64,000 nucleotides of DNA from JANJUB01 sp031386985 (lineage in GTDB: Bacteria; Armatimonadota; Fimbriimonadia; Fimbriimonadales; Fimbriimonadaceae): the NCBI GenBank assembly GCA_031386985.1, contig JANNCV010000023.1, forward strand, positions 1-64,000. The letters run 5' to 3'. Positions 9,801 through 17,653 of this stretch are shown piece after piece. The first letter of the stretch is position 1. Each line of letters begins with the position of its first letter. Below the pieces are notes generated by a model. The model worked only from the letters and a program-made list of their open reading frames with translations. It did no database searches and was not told the origin of the DNA. Both the position numbers and the translations under genes were made by a program.

Positions 9801-11307
9801 CGATGGCATCATTACCGCCGATGGCCAGTATCGGGTGGACGGCTTTACCGGAGAAATCGCCGCTGAAATTCCTTTTGAATATCCCTTCAAGATCGCCGAG
9901 CACGATGATTTGCTTGCAACTTTGAAGCTCCCTGAGCGAAAACTCACCGATTTTGAAGAGCTGTGGAAGGGCCTTGATCCAACCCGAACAAGAGGCGCAA
10001 TCTCGGGCGAAGTCCAAGTGAAGGGCCGCCCCGGAAACCTGCAGTTCTCAGGAAAGGCCAAGCTCAATCCCGATCCAGCGGGCGGCGATGCGCGCATCGC
10101 CCAGAAAGACATTGAGACCTTCTTAACGAATCTCGATGTTGGCATTCTCTTCGACGGAGAGCAACTCAGGGTTGATGGCTCAGCCACAAGTTCAGCCGGC
10201 GGAACAATACAAGCTAGGGAGATGAAAGTTGGTCTTATCGAAGTTTTCACGGCCCTCGCTGGGGGAGACTTAGAGAAATTTCTGAACAATGGCGTGAGCG
10301 GCAACCTAGTCGCAAATGGGTTTCAAATGTCTCAAGGTAAGGGAAACAAAGCAAGTAGCGGTTCTATTTCGGGAGATCTGAAACTCAAGGGCACAATCGG
10401 CGAACCCGTCGTTACGGGTGATATCGTCATTGAGAGCGGCAATCTCACCCTTCCGCAGATCGAGGAAAAGCCGGCCTCAGAACCGTCTTTCATAGATCCA
10501 AAGTTCGATATCAAAATGCGAACCGTCGCCCCCGTTACCTTACGAGCCGCGGCCGGACAGTTTAGGCTAACTGGCGACGGCACATTGGGCGGAAGTTTGC
10601 AGAGCCCAGATTTCAAATCAACCCTCACCGTAAGGGGCGGATCAATCCGACTTCCGAACGCGCGCATCGCAGTTGAAGACGGTGGCGAGATAAAAATCAG
10701 CTACCGCTCTTCAAGCTCGGGGCTAATCACCTCGCGGGCCGATGTCAACATAGAGGGCCAAACCCAGCTGACTGCCGAGCGAACTTCCGGCGGGGTTGAA
10801 CGTTACGATATTCATCTCAAAATCCGCGGCAATCTTCTTGAGGAGAAGGGCGTGATAATTACCGCCGAAAGCGATCCCCCCGATTTGAGCCAGGGTCGTA
10901 TCATGGCGCTGCTGGGACAGGGCGATTTCATCCGGGGGCTGGGGCTGGGCAACAGCAACATCACCGAGCAGTTCCGAAATGCCCTCATCGGGGTTGCCCT
11001 TCCTTATCTGGCGGGATCTTTCACCGACCGACTTGCCCAACAACTGGGTCTCGACTACGTTAATGTCGAGTACAACTCGTTTGACCATTTCTCTGTGACG
11101 GCGGCTTGGGCAATCGGAAAAAATCTGATCCTTAGCGGACGGCGACAGCTTTCCTCGCCGATTCCGGGGGAAGGTATCCGATACGATATTCGTTTGACCT
11201 ATCGTCCCAGCTTTGGAGGGAGTGCCCTTCGCCGCGTACGCTTCTACATTGGAACCGATCAAGATCGGCCTTGGAAAATTGGCGTTGAATACGGCATAAA
11301 ATTCTAA
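6868..11307 (+). CDS. tamB: TamB-like translocation/assembly module protein (AsmA/DUF490 superfamily)
   Basis: A 1479-residue protein that bridges inner and outer membrane and is thought to help lipid transport or outer-membrane protein assembly. The long middle is repetitive beta structure with recurring GxxxGxG strands (VDGTLSGKGTVAVQ, ISGEVQVKGRPG, ISGDLKLKGTIG), as in the AsmA-like groove. The C-terminus carries the DUF490 signature: RIMALLGQGDF, TDRLAQQLGLDYVNVEYN and SGRRQLSSPIPGEG, ending in a beta strand GVEYGIKF. The start is uncertain: GTG 6868 or ATG 6883 give only a short hydrophobic anchor, so the true start may lie a little upstream or in another frame. It implies a diderm envelope. 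Confidence 0.85.
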   Translation: MPCAYMAHRGYHYIWACILEVTSGSHAADLEIQTAGGVLKLHAEHFVFDIKENRLHLAGVTLHEPDGKRLVSFEEATFVDFVPGQKTVKGRIRGLRGRLTRMKDGSWAFEKYLTISEAEPSKVAFSVRLEDSALRFEDLAAPGSQPRWISSPSFDLDGYGDQFFGKGSAKIERAGLSTLVIRKQSGNKGIELEGQANLDLADLTKWLTIAPEGKGVDWLRSLRVTFAHAVGPWSFAITPSATTFRAQTSLSLRDLHYGEYRANVATAKGVITEHGFDGTVDASQGGTKAHFSGRLRWDQEFWMTGELQASSPNAAALPKFAKSSLPKGLTFKGGYLHGWMNYQRDFAMQGRLTADEVKYEGEVITNGRAWLNLNPTTTTVNLQSARYRDGQISGAAQITNGQLTGYVHAPKLSLGPVLRSYGVNSFEGEGAVTATISGTTAKPRVAFQSTGSARSTPNLTQNGDSEVLDLGLFSVRGSWFGDSIFVERATLEGSNGAAYAKGEINLRDRQLKLDLLAKEFPLGVVSKDVAGSASFSGSLTGGFGNLSAQGRSEVYGLKVSGQDLPVVIADLLINNQRLTATNLVGFRRSSRIEGTAYLDLKSNSIGGNITASGIQLGEWFPDRVAGILDVTKASIGGTLARPTLTASLSGRNLVAPGVKIDVGEGEILFADGTVHITQGTARSGTGVATGAGTYNLAQQSGSFDLVVQNFPLAQLLVESAQKLELDGTLSGKGTVAVQRGAFSSLESTGRINALKVGNEPIGSGTFTASHEGGKWSGSAMVGQLDSFVEITKLEAEPSSESLAADLTAFNIPISKLFAISTQLGLPEDWKQHLSRLEGRFDFGGSIGGKWSNPIIESRTLTLDELKLDGVSSGKLEAKFSRNDAIWSIERLTLTGPGEFNVTGTIDEKGDTKLEGSLNNVGSDWLSLLLPGINGVPGRYDISQFVVEGPTKSPMIQASLGFKAAGSNNRSLDIEARVSDGIITADGQYRVDGFTGEIAAEIPFEYPFKIAEHDDLLATLKLPERKLTDFEELWKGLDPTRTRGAISGEVQVKGRPGNLQFSGKAKLNPDPAGGDARIAQKDIETFLTNLDVGILFDGEQLRVDGSATSSAGGTIQAREMKVGLIEVFTALAGGDLEKFLNNGVSGNLVANGFQMSQGKGNKASSGSISGDLKLKGTIGEPVVTGDIVIESGNLTLPQIEEKPASEPSFIDPKFDIKMRTVAPVTLRAAAGQFRLTGDGTLGGSLQSPDFKSTLTVRGGSIRLPNARIAVEDGGEIKISYRSSSSGLITSRADVNIEGQTQLTAERTSGGVERYDIHLKIRGNLLEEKGVIITAESDPPDLSQGRIMALLGQGDFIRGLGLGNSNITEQFRNALIGVALPYLAGSFTDRLAQQLGLDYVNVEYNSFDHFSVTAAWAIGKNLILSGRRQLSSPIPGEGIRYDIRLTYRPSFGGSALRRVRFYIGTDQDRPWKIGVEYGIKF

Positions 11308-11314
11308 TAAGCGT

Positions 11315-11320
11315 TATAAT
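11315..11320 (+). promoter_or_regulatory. -10 element of pyrG promoter
   Basis: A perfect TATAAT stands 8 nt after the tamB stop codon and about 80 nt before the chosen pyrG start. No convincing -35 hexamer is seen at 16-18 nt upstream. Confidence 0.4.
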
Positions 11321-11398
11321 TCGAGGGACTCCAATCGCTAAGTTTTTGCGGCCTTGCGCGTGATCAAAGCGTCTCTTTGGCGGGGGTCGGGAAAGACG

Positions 11399-13030
11399 TT
11401 GGCGAGAAAATATATTTTTGTTACGGGCGGAGTTGTGAGTTCCATTGGAAAGGGAATTACGACGGCTAGTTTAGGGCGGCTCCTTCGGAACCGGGGCTAC
11501 ACCGTCGCCCCCATGAAACTTGATCCTTATATCAATGTTGATGCGGGCACGATGAATCCGTTTCAGCATGGCGAAGTCTTTGTAACCGACGACGCTGCCG
11601 AAACTGATCTCGACTTGGGTCACTACGAACGCTTCATAGATGTGGCTTGTACGAAGAGTTCTTCAGTTACGGCGGGCAGGGTTTACCAATCCGTTATCGA
11701 GGCCGAACGCAAGGGAACCTATTTGGGAGCGACGGTTCAGGTCATTCCACATATCACCAACGAGATAAAGGCGCGGATTATCCGGGTTGCTCAAGAGCAA
11801 GAGGCGGACGTGGTAATCGCCGAGATCGGCGGAACCGTCGGTGATATTGAGAGCCTTCCCTTTTTGGAAGCCATCCGTCAGATGCGCAAGGATGTCGGCC
11901 CTGAGAACACGATGTATGTTCACGTCACGCTCATTCCCCAAGTTGGCCCCTGGCACGAGGTGAAGACCAAGCCAACTCAGCACAGCGTCTATAAGCTCCG
12001 AGAAATTGGCATTTCGCCCGACGTGTTGGTTTGTCGAACAGAAGTGGCACTTGAGGAAGACGTGAAGGAAAAGATCAGCCTCTTTTGCGATGTTCCGAGC
12101 CAAGCCGTGATCGAATCCCGCAATGTCGAAACGATTTACGAAGTTCCATTGGTGTATGAAAAGGCGGGCCTGGGCGATTACGTTTGCAAGAAACTTGGCC
12201 TCGATTCTGAGTCCGCCGATACCTCAGAGTGGGCCGACCTCGTCAATACGATCAAGAATCCAACCCATCGGGTAATGGTTTCGATCGTAGGAAAATACAC
12301 ACAAAATGGCGATGCTTATAAGTCCATCGCGGAATCGCTGATTCACGCGGGGATTCCCAACGATTGCCGAATTCAAATCAATTGGATCGAAAGCGACGCA
12401 CTGGAGTGCGGCAAACCAGCGTCAGAATTCCTTCAAGGTTCGGATGCACTTATCGTTGCGCCCGGATTTGGAGAGCGTGGGGTTGAAGGCAAAATTGAAG
12501 CGATTCAGTTTGCCCGTGAAAACGGACTGCCGTTTCTGGGCATCTGTTATGGTCTCCAAATGGCGGTCATTGAATACGCGCGTAATGTTTGCGGATTGGA
12601 AGGAGCAAATAGCGAAGAGGTGAGCGAAAGCGCGCCGTACCCGGTGGTTCACCTCTTGCCCGAGCAACGCGGGGTAACGGAAAAAGGCGCGACCATGCGT
12701 TTGGGGAGCTATCCGTGCAACCTGGTCAACGACTCGCTGGCTCAGCAACTTTATGGAACCACCAGGATCACGGAGCGGCATCGGCATCGCTATGAGGTCA
12801 ACAACGACTTCCGCGAGAAACTCACTCAACACGGCATGGTGATCAGCGGGGTGAGCCCCGATTATCGGCTGGTGGAGATGATCGAGGTGCCCGGTCACCC
12901 ATTCTTCATCGCGACCCAAGCTCATCCCGAGTTTACATCCCGCCCCAACCGGCCCCATCCTTTATTCAAAGGACTGGTTACGGCGGCGCTAGCTAAAAAG
13001 AAGATAACAGCCGCTGTTGAAAAAGCCTAG
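11399..13030 (+). CDS. pyrG: CTP synthase
   Basis: Converts UTP, ATP and glutamine to CTP. The TTG at 11399 (543 residues, the usual family length) fits better than the upstream GTG, since the conserved start ARKYIFVTGGVVSS follows at once and GGGAAAG lies just upstream. The synthetase domain shows the P-loop GGVVSSIGKGITTASLG and LDPYINVDAGTMNPFQHGEV. The glutamine amidotransferase domain has the nucleophile in PFLGICYGLQMAV (Cys about 383) and His/Glu in ATQAHPEFTSRP. All key residues are present. It converges with the HDOD gene, overlapping by 4 bp. Confidence 0.97.
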   Translation: MARKYIFVTGGVVSSIGKGITTASLGRLLRNRGYTVAPMKLDPYINVDAGTMNPFQHGEVFVTDDAAETDLDLGHYERFIDVACTKSSSVTAGRVYQSVIEAERKGTYLGATVQVIPHITNEIKARIIRVAQEQEADVVIAEIGGTVGDIESLPFLEAIRQMRKDVGPENTMYVHVTLIPQVGPWHEVKTKPTQHSVYKLREIGISPDVLVCRTEVALEEDVKEKISLFCDVPSQAVIESRNVETIYEVPLVYEKAGLGDYVCKKLGLDSESADTSEWADLVNTIKNPTHRVMVSIVGKYTQNGDAYKSIAESLIHAGIPNDCRIQINWIESDALECGKPASEFLQGSDALIVAPGFGERGVEGKIEAIQFARENGLPFLGICYGLQMAVIEYARNVCGLEGANSEEVSESAPYPVVHLLPEQRGVTEKGATMRLGSYPCNLVNDSLAQQLYGTTRITERHRHRYEVNNDFREKLTQHGMVISGVSPDYRLVEMIEVPGHPFFIATQAHPEFTSRPNRPHPLFKGLVTAALAKKKITAAVEKA

Positions 13031-13893
13031 TCGTTGAGTAGCGAGAACATCTCTTCGTATTCGTGGAACTTCTCGGGGAAACCGGCGAATATCTCTTCAA
13101 ACTCTTGTACAGTCATTTCGAGGCTTTGAAGACAATCGGATTGGAGTTCATACTTCAACCCATCCACGCCGATTCCCAAGCCCAGGCTCATTGCCATGTA
13201 ATCACCGATGTGAATGCATTCAACCGAGTGGTCAGGCACTTCCATTGCCATCGGGTTATGGTGGTATCGCATCGCCGCGCCAAGCGATGCGGGTAGATTC
13301 CACTGATCGGCAAGAAAGCCTCCAACATCGCAGTGATCAAAACCAAGCACCTTGCGCTCAACCTCATCAAACGTGAGATTCTCTTGGATGGCAAGCTTCA
13401 GCATCGTTTGAGACCGAGACTCTAGCCAAATAGCTAGAGCAACCTTGCCAAGATCGTGCAAAAGGCCACTAATGAAGGTCAGATCGGGGCAAGCTTTCTT
13501 AGTCCGTTGAGCTACCATTTGGGCTCCGACGGCGACGCCGAGACCGTGGGCCCACATTTCCTTGGGTCCAAGTATGTAACCTTTGATGGGCTTGCTCATC
13601 CAGGGATAGCTAGCGGCCACCATGGCCAGATTTCGAACAGTTCGAATGCCCAGAATGACTACCGCATCTTGAGGGGTTGTCACCTGCCGGTTGAGGCCGT
13701 AAAACGCCGAGTTAGCCAAACGCAAAATTCGCGCAGAGAGGCCCTGATCTTGCATGATTTGCTTCGCGATGGAAGCGGCTGAACAAGTGGCCGACTCAGA
13801 TTCGCGCATAACCGCAAGTGCGGCGGCTGGAATCGTCGGCAGGTCTTTCGTTTTTGAAACGATCTCTTCGATTTTTAATGTATGTGAAACCAT
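13027..13893 (-). CDS. HDOD domain signalling protein
   Basis: A 288-residue single-domain HDOD protein, a phosphodiesterase-like fold usually without activity that takes part in cyclic di-GMP, motility and stress signalling. The family hallmarks are ILRLANSAFYGLNRQVTTPQ and AVVILGIRTVRNLAM, then LLHDLGKVALAIW with His/Asp, LGFDHCDVGGFLADQWNLP and AMRYHHNP. A clear Shine-Dalgarno (AGGAGAA) lies upstream of the ATG. It is the last gene of a three-gene operon with cheD and a CheX-like gene, which supports a role in taxis or surface behaviour. Confidence 0.9.
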   Translation of the reverse strand: MVSHTLKIEEIVSKTKDLPTIPAAALAVMRESESATCSAASIAKQIMQDQGLSARILRLANSAFYGLNRQVTTPQDAVVILGIRTVRNLAMVAASYPWMSKPIKGYILGPKEMWAHGLGVAVGAQMVAQRTKKACPDLTFISGLLHDLGKVALAIWLESRSQTMLKLAIQENLTFDEVERKVLGFDHCDVGGFLADQWNLPASLGAAMRYHHNPMAMEVPDHSVECIHIGDYMAMSLGLGIGVDGLKYELQSDCLQSLEMTVQEFEEIFAGFPEKFHEYEEMFSLLND

Positions 13894-13905
13894 CTTCTGC
13901 TTCTC

Positions 13906-14406
13906 CTACTTAATTCGGCACATAATGCGCTCGGGCTCACCCGCTGTTCGGATCGTGGCTTTACCCGTTGAGCTATCCACGCTAAAAGTTCGCCCCTTGG
14001 TTCCGCCCGTTTCCTCGGCGAGAACCTCAATTCCATATTCTTCAATCATCTCTTTTACGGTTCGAGTGTTTCGAATTCCGAACTCCAAATGAGTATTGAC
14101 AACTCTGCATTGAAGCACGTGCGCGCCACCAGCAAATATAGCTTTAAGCCTCGTTCGATCTGCGCCTAACCGCTCAACCATTTCGACAAGGGCCACAAAG
14201 CCGGTATCGGCAAACTTTGCCGGACGGTCGCTTGTGGTTTTGTCGAACGCTTTTGGCAGCATAAAGTGAGCCATGGCACTCACGCCCGCGGTCCTATCAG
14301 TGACAAACAAGCCGATGCAAGAGCCCAGGCCAATACATATGAATGTGGCCTCCCCTTGCACGGCCTGAATCTCCCCAATTCCTACCAGTGATTGTGTTGC
14401 TGTCAT
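13906..14406 (-). CDS. cheD: CheD chemoreceptor glutamine deamidase
   Basis: Deamidates glutamines on chemoreceptors and can interact with CheC-type phosphatases. ATG 14406 (166 residues, normal size) is chosen because the conserved part begins at once (VGIGEIQAV), a 4-nt gap to the previous gene results, and TAAGGAC precedes it. The catalytic Cys30 lies in LGSCIGLFV and the His in MAHFMLP (about 47), with the later family segment KAIFAGGAHVL and GIRNTRTV. No chemoreceptors, cheA or cheY occur in the window, so the rest of the pathway is elsewhere. Confidence 0.93.
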   Translation of the reverse strand: MTATQSLVGIGEIQAVQGEATFICIGLGSCIGLFVTDRTAGVSAMAHFMLPKAFDKTTSDRPAKFADTGFVALVEMVERLGADRTRLKAIFAGGAHVLQCRVVNTHLEFGIRNTRTVKEMIEEYGIEVLAEETGGTKGRTFSVDSSTGKATIRTAGEPERIMCRIK

Positions 14407-14410
14407 GTCC

Positions 14411-14989
14411 TTATGCTGCCTCGGCGAGGCCGGGTTGGCTTCGTTGATCAAGCTGTTCCTGAGACGTTAAAATAATAATTTGAATCCGGCCATCCCCGTC
14501 GAACCCATTGAGTTGACTCGTTATCATGACGGCTGAGTGACGATTGTTTCCAACTATCGTGGCAATTGTTTGGATGGCGACGGCATGCATATCGAATACA
14601 AAGTCCGGTTCTGAAGCGACATCAAATCCCAGAGCAAACAAAACGGGATTCACGAACGGAGCTATTCCCTTGCTAAGGTGCTCTAGACGCTGCTCCCAAC
14701 TGAATTGGGGATTCGAAATCTGAGCAGCGACAGTTTCGCTGACCAGAATGGCAATGAGATCGGCGGTCGCGCCAAAGCGATAAATTGCGGCAAACGTAGG
14801 TGTTTCATCTTGATTCGCACGCTTTGCAAGTTGCACCATGCGAACGGATTCACATCGCGTTTGGCTAGGAAGGAGTAAGACACCCGAATTAGCAAAGACA
14901 TGGGGCAAGCCATTTTCAACTGCCCGCCCTACGGAAGAGATGCACTGATTTGCCACCTCTACGTCCATTGCTAAATCGTTATTCCACAT
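14411..14989 (-). CDS. Hypothetical protein, possibly CheC/CheX-like
   Basis: A 192-residue protein, first gene of the cheD operon. The start MDVEVANQCISSVGRAVENG and the internal helix-strand pattern (FAAIYRFGATADLIAILVSE, then SAVMITSQLNGFDGDGRIQIIIL) resemble the CheC/CheX/FliY phosphatase fold, and the position upstream of cheD supports this, since CheC and CheD are partners. The catalytic ExxN helix pairs of CheC/CheX are not clear, so the assignment is tentative. A second ATG eight codons in (MDVEV) is an alternative start. Confidence 0.55.
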   Translation of the reverse strand: MWNNDLAMDVEVANQCISSVGRAVENGLPHVFANSGVLLLPSQTRCESVRMVQLAKRANQDETPTFAAIYRFGATADLIAILVSETVAAQISNPQFSWEQRLEHLSKGIAPFVNPVLFALGFDVASEPDFVFDMHAVAIQTIATIVGNNRHSAVMITSQLNGFDGDGRIQIIILTSQEQLDQRSQPGLAEAA

Positions 14990-15042
14990 TCCGCCCGTGG
15001 TTTAGATTCCACTTTGCATGAACTTGACAGCTAGTATTTTTA

Positions 15043-16641
15043 CTAGAGCGCAGAAAGCATAATATTCGCCGGCCAAGCAATCGCGATGCCTTGGTCTTCG
15101 ACTTCATCCTGGATTTCGGTCACAGCCCTCAACAATGCCTGAACAGGGCGGCAACTCTGCGTACACCGGGCCGCCAGTATCCCGGCCACCTCGCCGATGT
15201 TCCATTCCACCGGATGTAGCCGATAACAGCCGTTTGTGATGTGCGTGACTCCGACGTTTTTACAGGCCGGCAGCAAATTCGCCATACGTTGCGGAATTAG
15301 GGAGCCGAGCGGGATCTCAAACGGCACCGTGCTCGTGTCTATCATGTTCGCGCCACTCGTGCTGGGGTGCAAGTCTATTCGATAAGCACCAATCCCAATG
15401 GAGTCGGAAAAACTAGGAGCGCGATCAACCCCTGGATTGGTATAGGCCGCAACATCTTGCTCAACAATCGTATAAGCGGCCTTGATCCGCCGAGACTCAC
15501 GAATGTACGGATATTTCGCAAATCCATCGGTTGTGCCAGTGGTTTCCGGGCTCAAAAAGCAACCGGGATAGCCGATGCCGCCATCTTGGCGAGGCGCCTC
15601 GGTTTGAAGCCAATAGAGCAAGCTTAGCGATAACTCCCTCGACTGGGTTAGTCTCGCCGCCGAAATTGGCCCGCTCGCTCCCGGCATTGGATGGGGCTCG
15701 TAAGATTCAACGTCCAGAATTGTCTGCAGAAAGAAATCGTTTTGAGGCCAATTGACCATGGTAACGGGCAAGCGCGGCTGAGTTAAGTTTATTGGGTTCA
15801 CAATTTGGCGGTATGGGAACAAGGCATACCAATCTTCGCTAAACAACGGCAGATTCCGAGGCTCGCCCGTATGAGCGTGTAGTACATCAAATCCGAGGAG
15901 GGGCCCCGGCCAAAACTCAGGCTTGTACGCTTTCCAGAAGTCATACGTTGGGGGCTTCTCAATCAAATGCGACGACCCCTCATCAAAACCCATCGCAAAA
16001 ACCCACGTTAGCCCCTGAACATTCTGTGGATGAGCCCGGCCATCAAGTGCGTTCGGCTCGCCCGTTTCGGCCTTGCTCTCTGCTCCTACCACATACTCGG
16101 TTCCGGTCAGCAAGAGCAAATCTCCCAGTTCCGTTGCATCCAGCACATAGTCGCACGAAATCCACTCCTCGAGACCCGACTCTAAGTCCAAAAACAAAAC
16201 GCCGCGTACATGATCGCCATGTACCTCGGCCGCCTTTGGCTTCGTGCGATAACGGATGGTCAGCCGCCCCGATGCAAGTGCTGGTCCCAACATATCGAGT
16301 AACACCGCCACCGCAACTTTAGGCTCATGGCAGAGCTTGCTCACCCACCCCGTCCCGGGATTGAAATGAGGATCAGCCGCGATCTCCGGCCGCAAAGAGC
16401 CAAACTTTCGATACCAATCACGAACGCGATTGCGAAAGTCTCGATAACGGGACGTACAACCGAACTCCTCAATCCAAGGATGCTCATCCGGCGGGACAGC
16501 TTGAGAAGTAAGCTGGCCGCCAATCCAATCCGTCTCCTCGGTCAGGATGACTGAACAGCCTAAATCGGTGGCTGATAATGCCGCCGCGACGCCGCCAACG
16601 CCTCCACCCACGATTAGAACTTGACAGTGACGCTCAAACAC
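15043..16641 (-). CDS. FAD-dependent oxidoreductase (FAD_oxidored family)
   Basis: A 532-residue flavoprotein. The N-terminus has the dinucleotide-binding motif VLIVGGGVGGVAAALSATD, followed by EETDWIGGQLTSQAVPPDEH, the pattern of FAD-dependent oxidoreductases often annotated in planctomycete- and armatimonad-type genomes. Near the C-terminus NGCYRLHPVEWNIGEVAGIL is the second conserved block. The start is GTG at 16641, supported by a TAGCAT -10 hexamer ending 6 nt upstream. The substrate is unknown; relatives are linked to carbohydrate or xanthan-type degradation, but no such genes are here. No signal peptide is visible. Confidence 0.85.
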   Translation of the reverse strand: MFERHCQVLIVGGGVGGVAAALSATDLGCSVILTEETDWIGGQLTSQAVPPDEHPWIEEFGCTSRYRDFRNRVRDWYRKFGSLRPEIAADPHFNPGTGWVSKLCHEPKVAVAVLLDMLGPALASGRLTIRYRTKPKAAEVHGDHVRGVLFLDLESGLEEWISCDYVLDATELGDLLLLTGTEYVVGAESKAETGEPNALDGRAHPQNVQGLTWVFAMGFDEGSSHLIEKPPTYDFWKAYKPEFWPGPLLGFDVLHAHTGEPRNLPLFSEDWYALFPYRQIVNPINLTQPRLPVTMVNWPQNDFFLQTILDVESYEPHPMPGASGPISAARLTQSRELSLSLLYWLQTEAPRQDGGIGYPGCFLSPETTGTTDGFAKYPYIRESRRIKAAYTIVEQDVAAYTNPGVDRAPSFSDSIGIGAYRIDLHPSTSGANMIDTSTVPFEIPLGSLIPQRMANLLPACKNVGVTHITNGCYRLHPVEWNIGEVAGILAARCTQSCRPVQALLRAVTEIQDEVEDQGIAIAWPANIMLSAL

Positions 16642-16647
16642 GGCATC

Positions 16648-16653
16648 ATGCTA
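16648..16653 (-). promoter_or_regulatory. Start-proximal -10 (TAGCAT) of the FAD oxidoreductase gene
   Basis: Minus-strand TAGCAT ends 6 nt before the GTG start, placing transcription start at or next to the start codon (leaderless). Confidence 0.5.
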
Positions 16654-16659
16654 CCAAAC

Positions 16660-16688
16660 AAAAGCAAAAAGGCACGATTTCTCGTGCC
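16660..16688 (-). terminator. Rho-independent terminator of the PEP-CTERM gene
   Basis: Perfect stem GGCACGA/TCGTGCC (16688-16682 with 16677-16671) with a GAAA loop, followed on the minus strand by TTTTTGCTTTTG. It lies 27 bp after the PEP-CTERM stop and just before the promoter of the FAD oxidoreductase gene. Confidence 0.85.
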
Positions 16689-16715
16689 CAAAATCCATCC
16701 AAAATAGAATCCCCT

Positions 16716-17432
16716 TTAACTTTGCTTCTTTTTCCGACGTCGAGCAACCAGAATCGCACCAGTAGCCAATGCAATCATCGAAGTTGGCTCCGGCACGGGT
16801 GGGCATTCATTGTCATCGTCCTTAATCAGAAAGGCTGCCCCGCCAAGAAGAGCGAGCAAAGGAAGGAAGTTATCTCGGCGAGAAGACGTAACCGACGAAG
16901 TCGTAATGATCGGCGTTGGTGCTGGAACTTCAGCTACGCCGGGAATAACCGATGGAATAACCATTGCCACCGCCGCTGAATCTTCAACTGCGCCCGTAAC
17001 TTCGCCCGTCGCTGTTGCCCCAATCGTTGGCGAAGTGCCAATAGCGGGGACATTCCAGATCATCGGGTTTCCGCAGACTTTAAGCAAAACCGGACGTCCG
17101 CTGCTATCCGCAAACACGTTGGCACCTTTCTTCAACTGCAATACACGGCTTCGCAAAACGCTATCGTGAACGTTGTAAACCGTGTAGGCTCCACCGTGGT
17201 CCAAGGCACTCATGTGCAAGGTCCCAAAGTAGGAAAGAAGCCGTGGCTGGCTCATTCTAAAGTGTCGAACATAGCGATCCGCAACGATCGGGTCCGTTTT
17301 AACATGCTGAATCAAATCCGCCAATGATTTGACTGGCCGGCGGACATATGCGCCGGTAGGAACTGCGGCGTGAACGACCGTTGCAATCGTCAGCAGTCCA
17401 GATATCAGCAAAATTCGAGTTTGGAGTTTCAT
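16716..17432 (-). CDS. PEP-CTERM sorted secreted protein
   Basis: A 238-residue exported protein. It has an N-terminal signal peptide (MKLQTRILLISGLLTIATVV, cleavage near HAA) and ends in a PEP-CTERM signal: VPEP, a hydrophobic stretch (TSMIALATGAILVA) and a basic tail RRRKKK. Such proteins are recognised and processed by an exosortase and are often linked to exopolysaccharide; no exosortase gene is in the window. A second hydrophobic stretch (FLPLLALLGGAAFLI) precedes KDDDNECPP. The central region has low complexity (T, A, V, P). The function of the mature part is unknown. Confidence 0.8.
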   Translation of the reverse strand: MKLQTRILLISGLLTIATVVHAAVPTGAYVRRPVKSLADLIQHVKTDPIVADRYVRHFRMSQPRLLSYFGTLHMSALDHGGAYTVYNVHDSVLRSRVLQLKKGANVFADSSGRPVLLKVCGNPMIWNVPAIGTSPTIGATATGEVTGAVEDSAAVAMVIPSVIPGVAEVPAPTPIITTSSVTSSRRDNFLPLLALLGGAAFLIKDDDNECPPVPEPTSMIALATGAILVARRRKKKQS

Positions 17433-17653
17433 TTCATTCTCAACCGATTAGGTTGTCATCTCAATCTGCATTCTCCGTGCCAACATTCGATTCGTTGATC
17501 AAACAGGCAACATCACCGGGAAACGCAGGTTCGCGATCAGACTCATAGTATATGTCAAGTATTACCCACCTGACACCCGCCATGTTACTAGTTTTCATGA
17601 TTTTGAACGCCTCAGGCGGTGTCTTGGGACAAGGCTTCACAATCTAGAGAGAA
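17433..17653. other. Divergent intergenic region, PEP-CTERM gene / metG
   Basis: 221 bp without a gene. CACAAT lies 10 nt before the metG ATG and may be a weak -10. No riboswitch, T-box or terminator was recognised. Confidence 0.4.

Noticed and set aside
9006..10304. 432-codon open frame on the minus strand opposite tamB
   Set aside because: Translates as low-complexity Ser/Pro/Arg-rich sequence with no domain; it is the shadow of the tamB coding frame.
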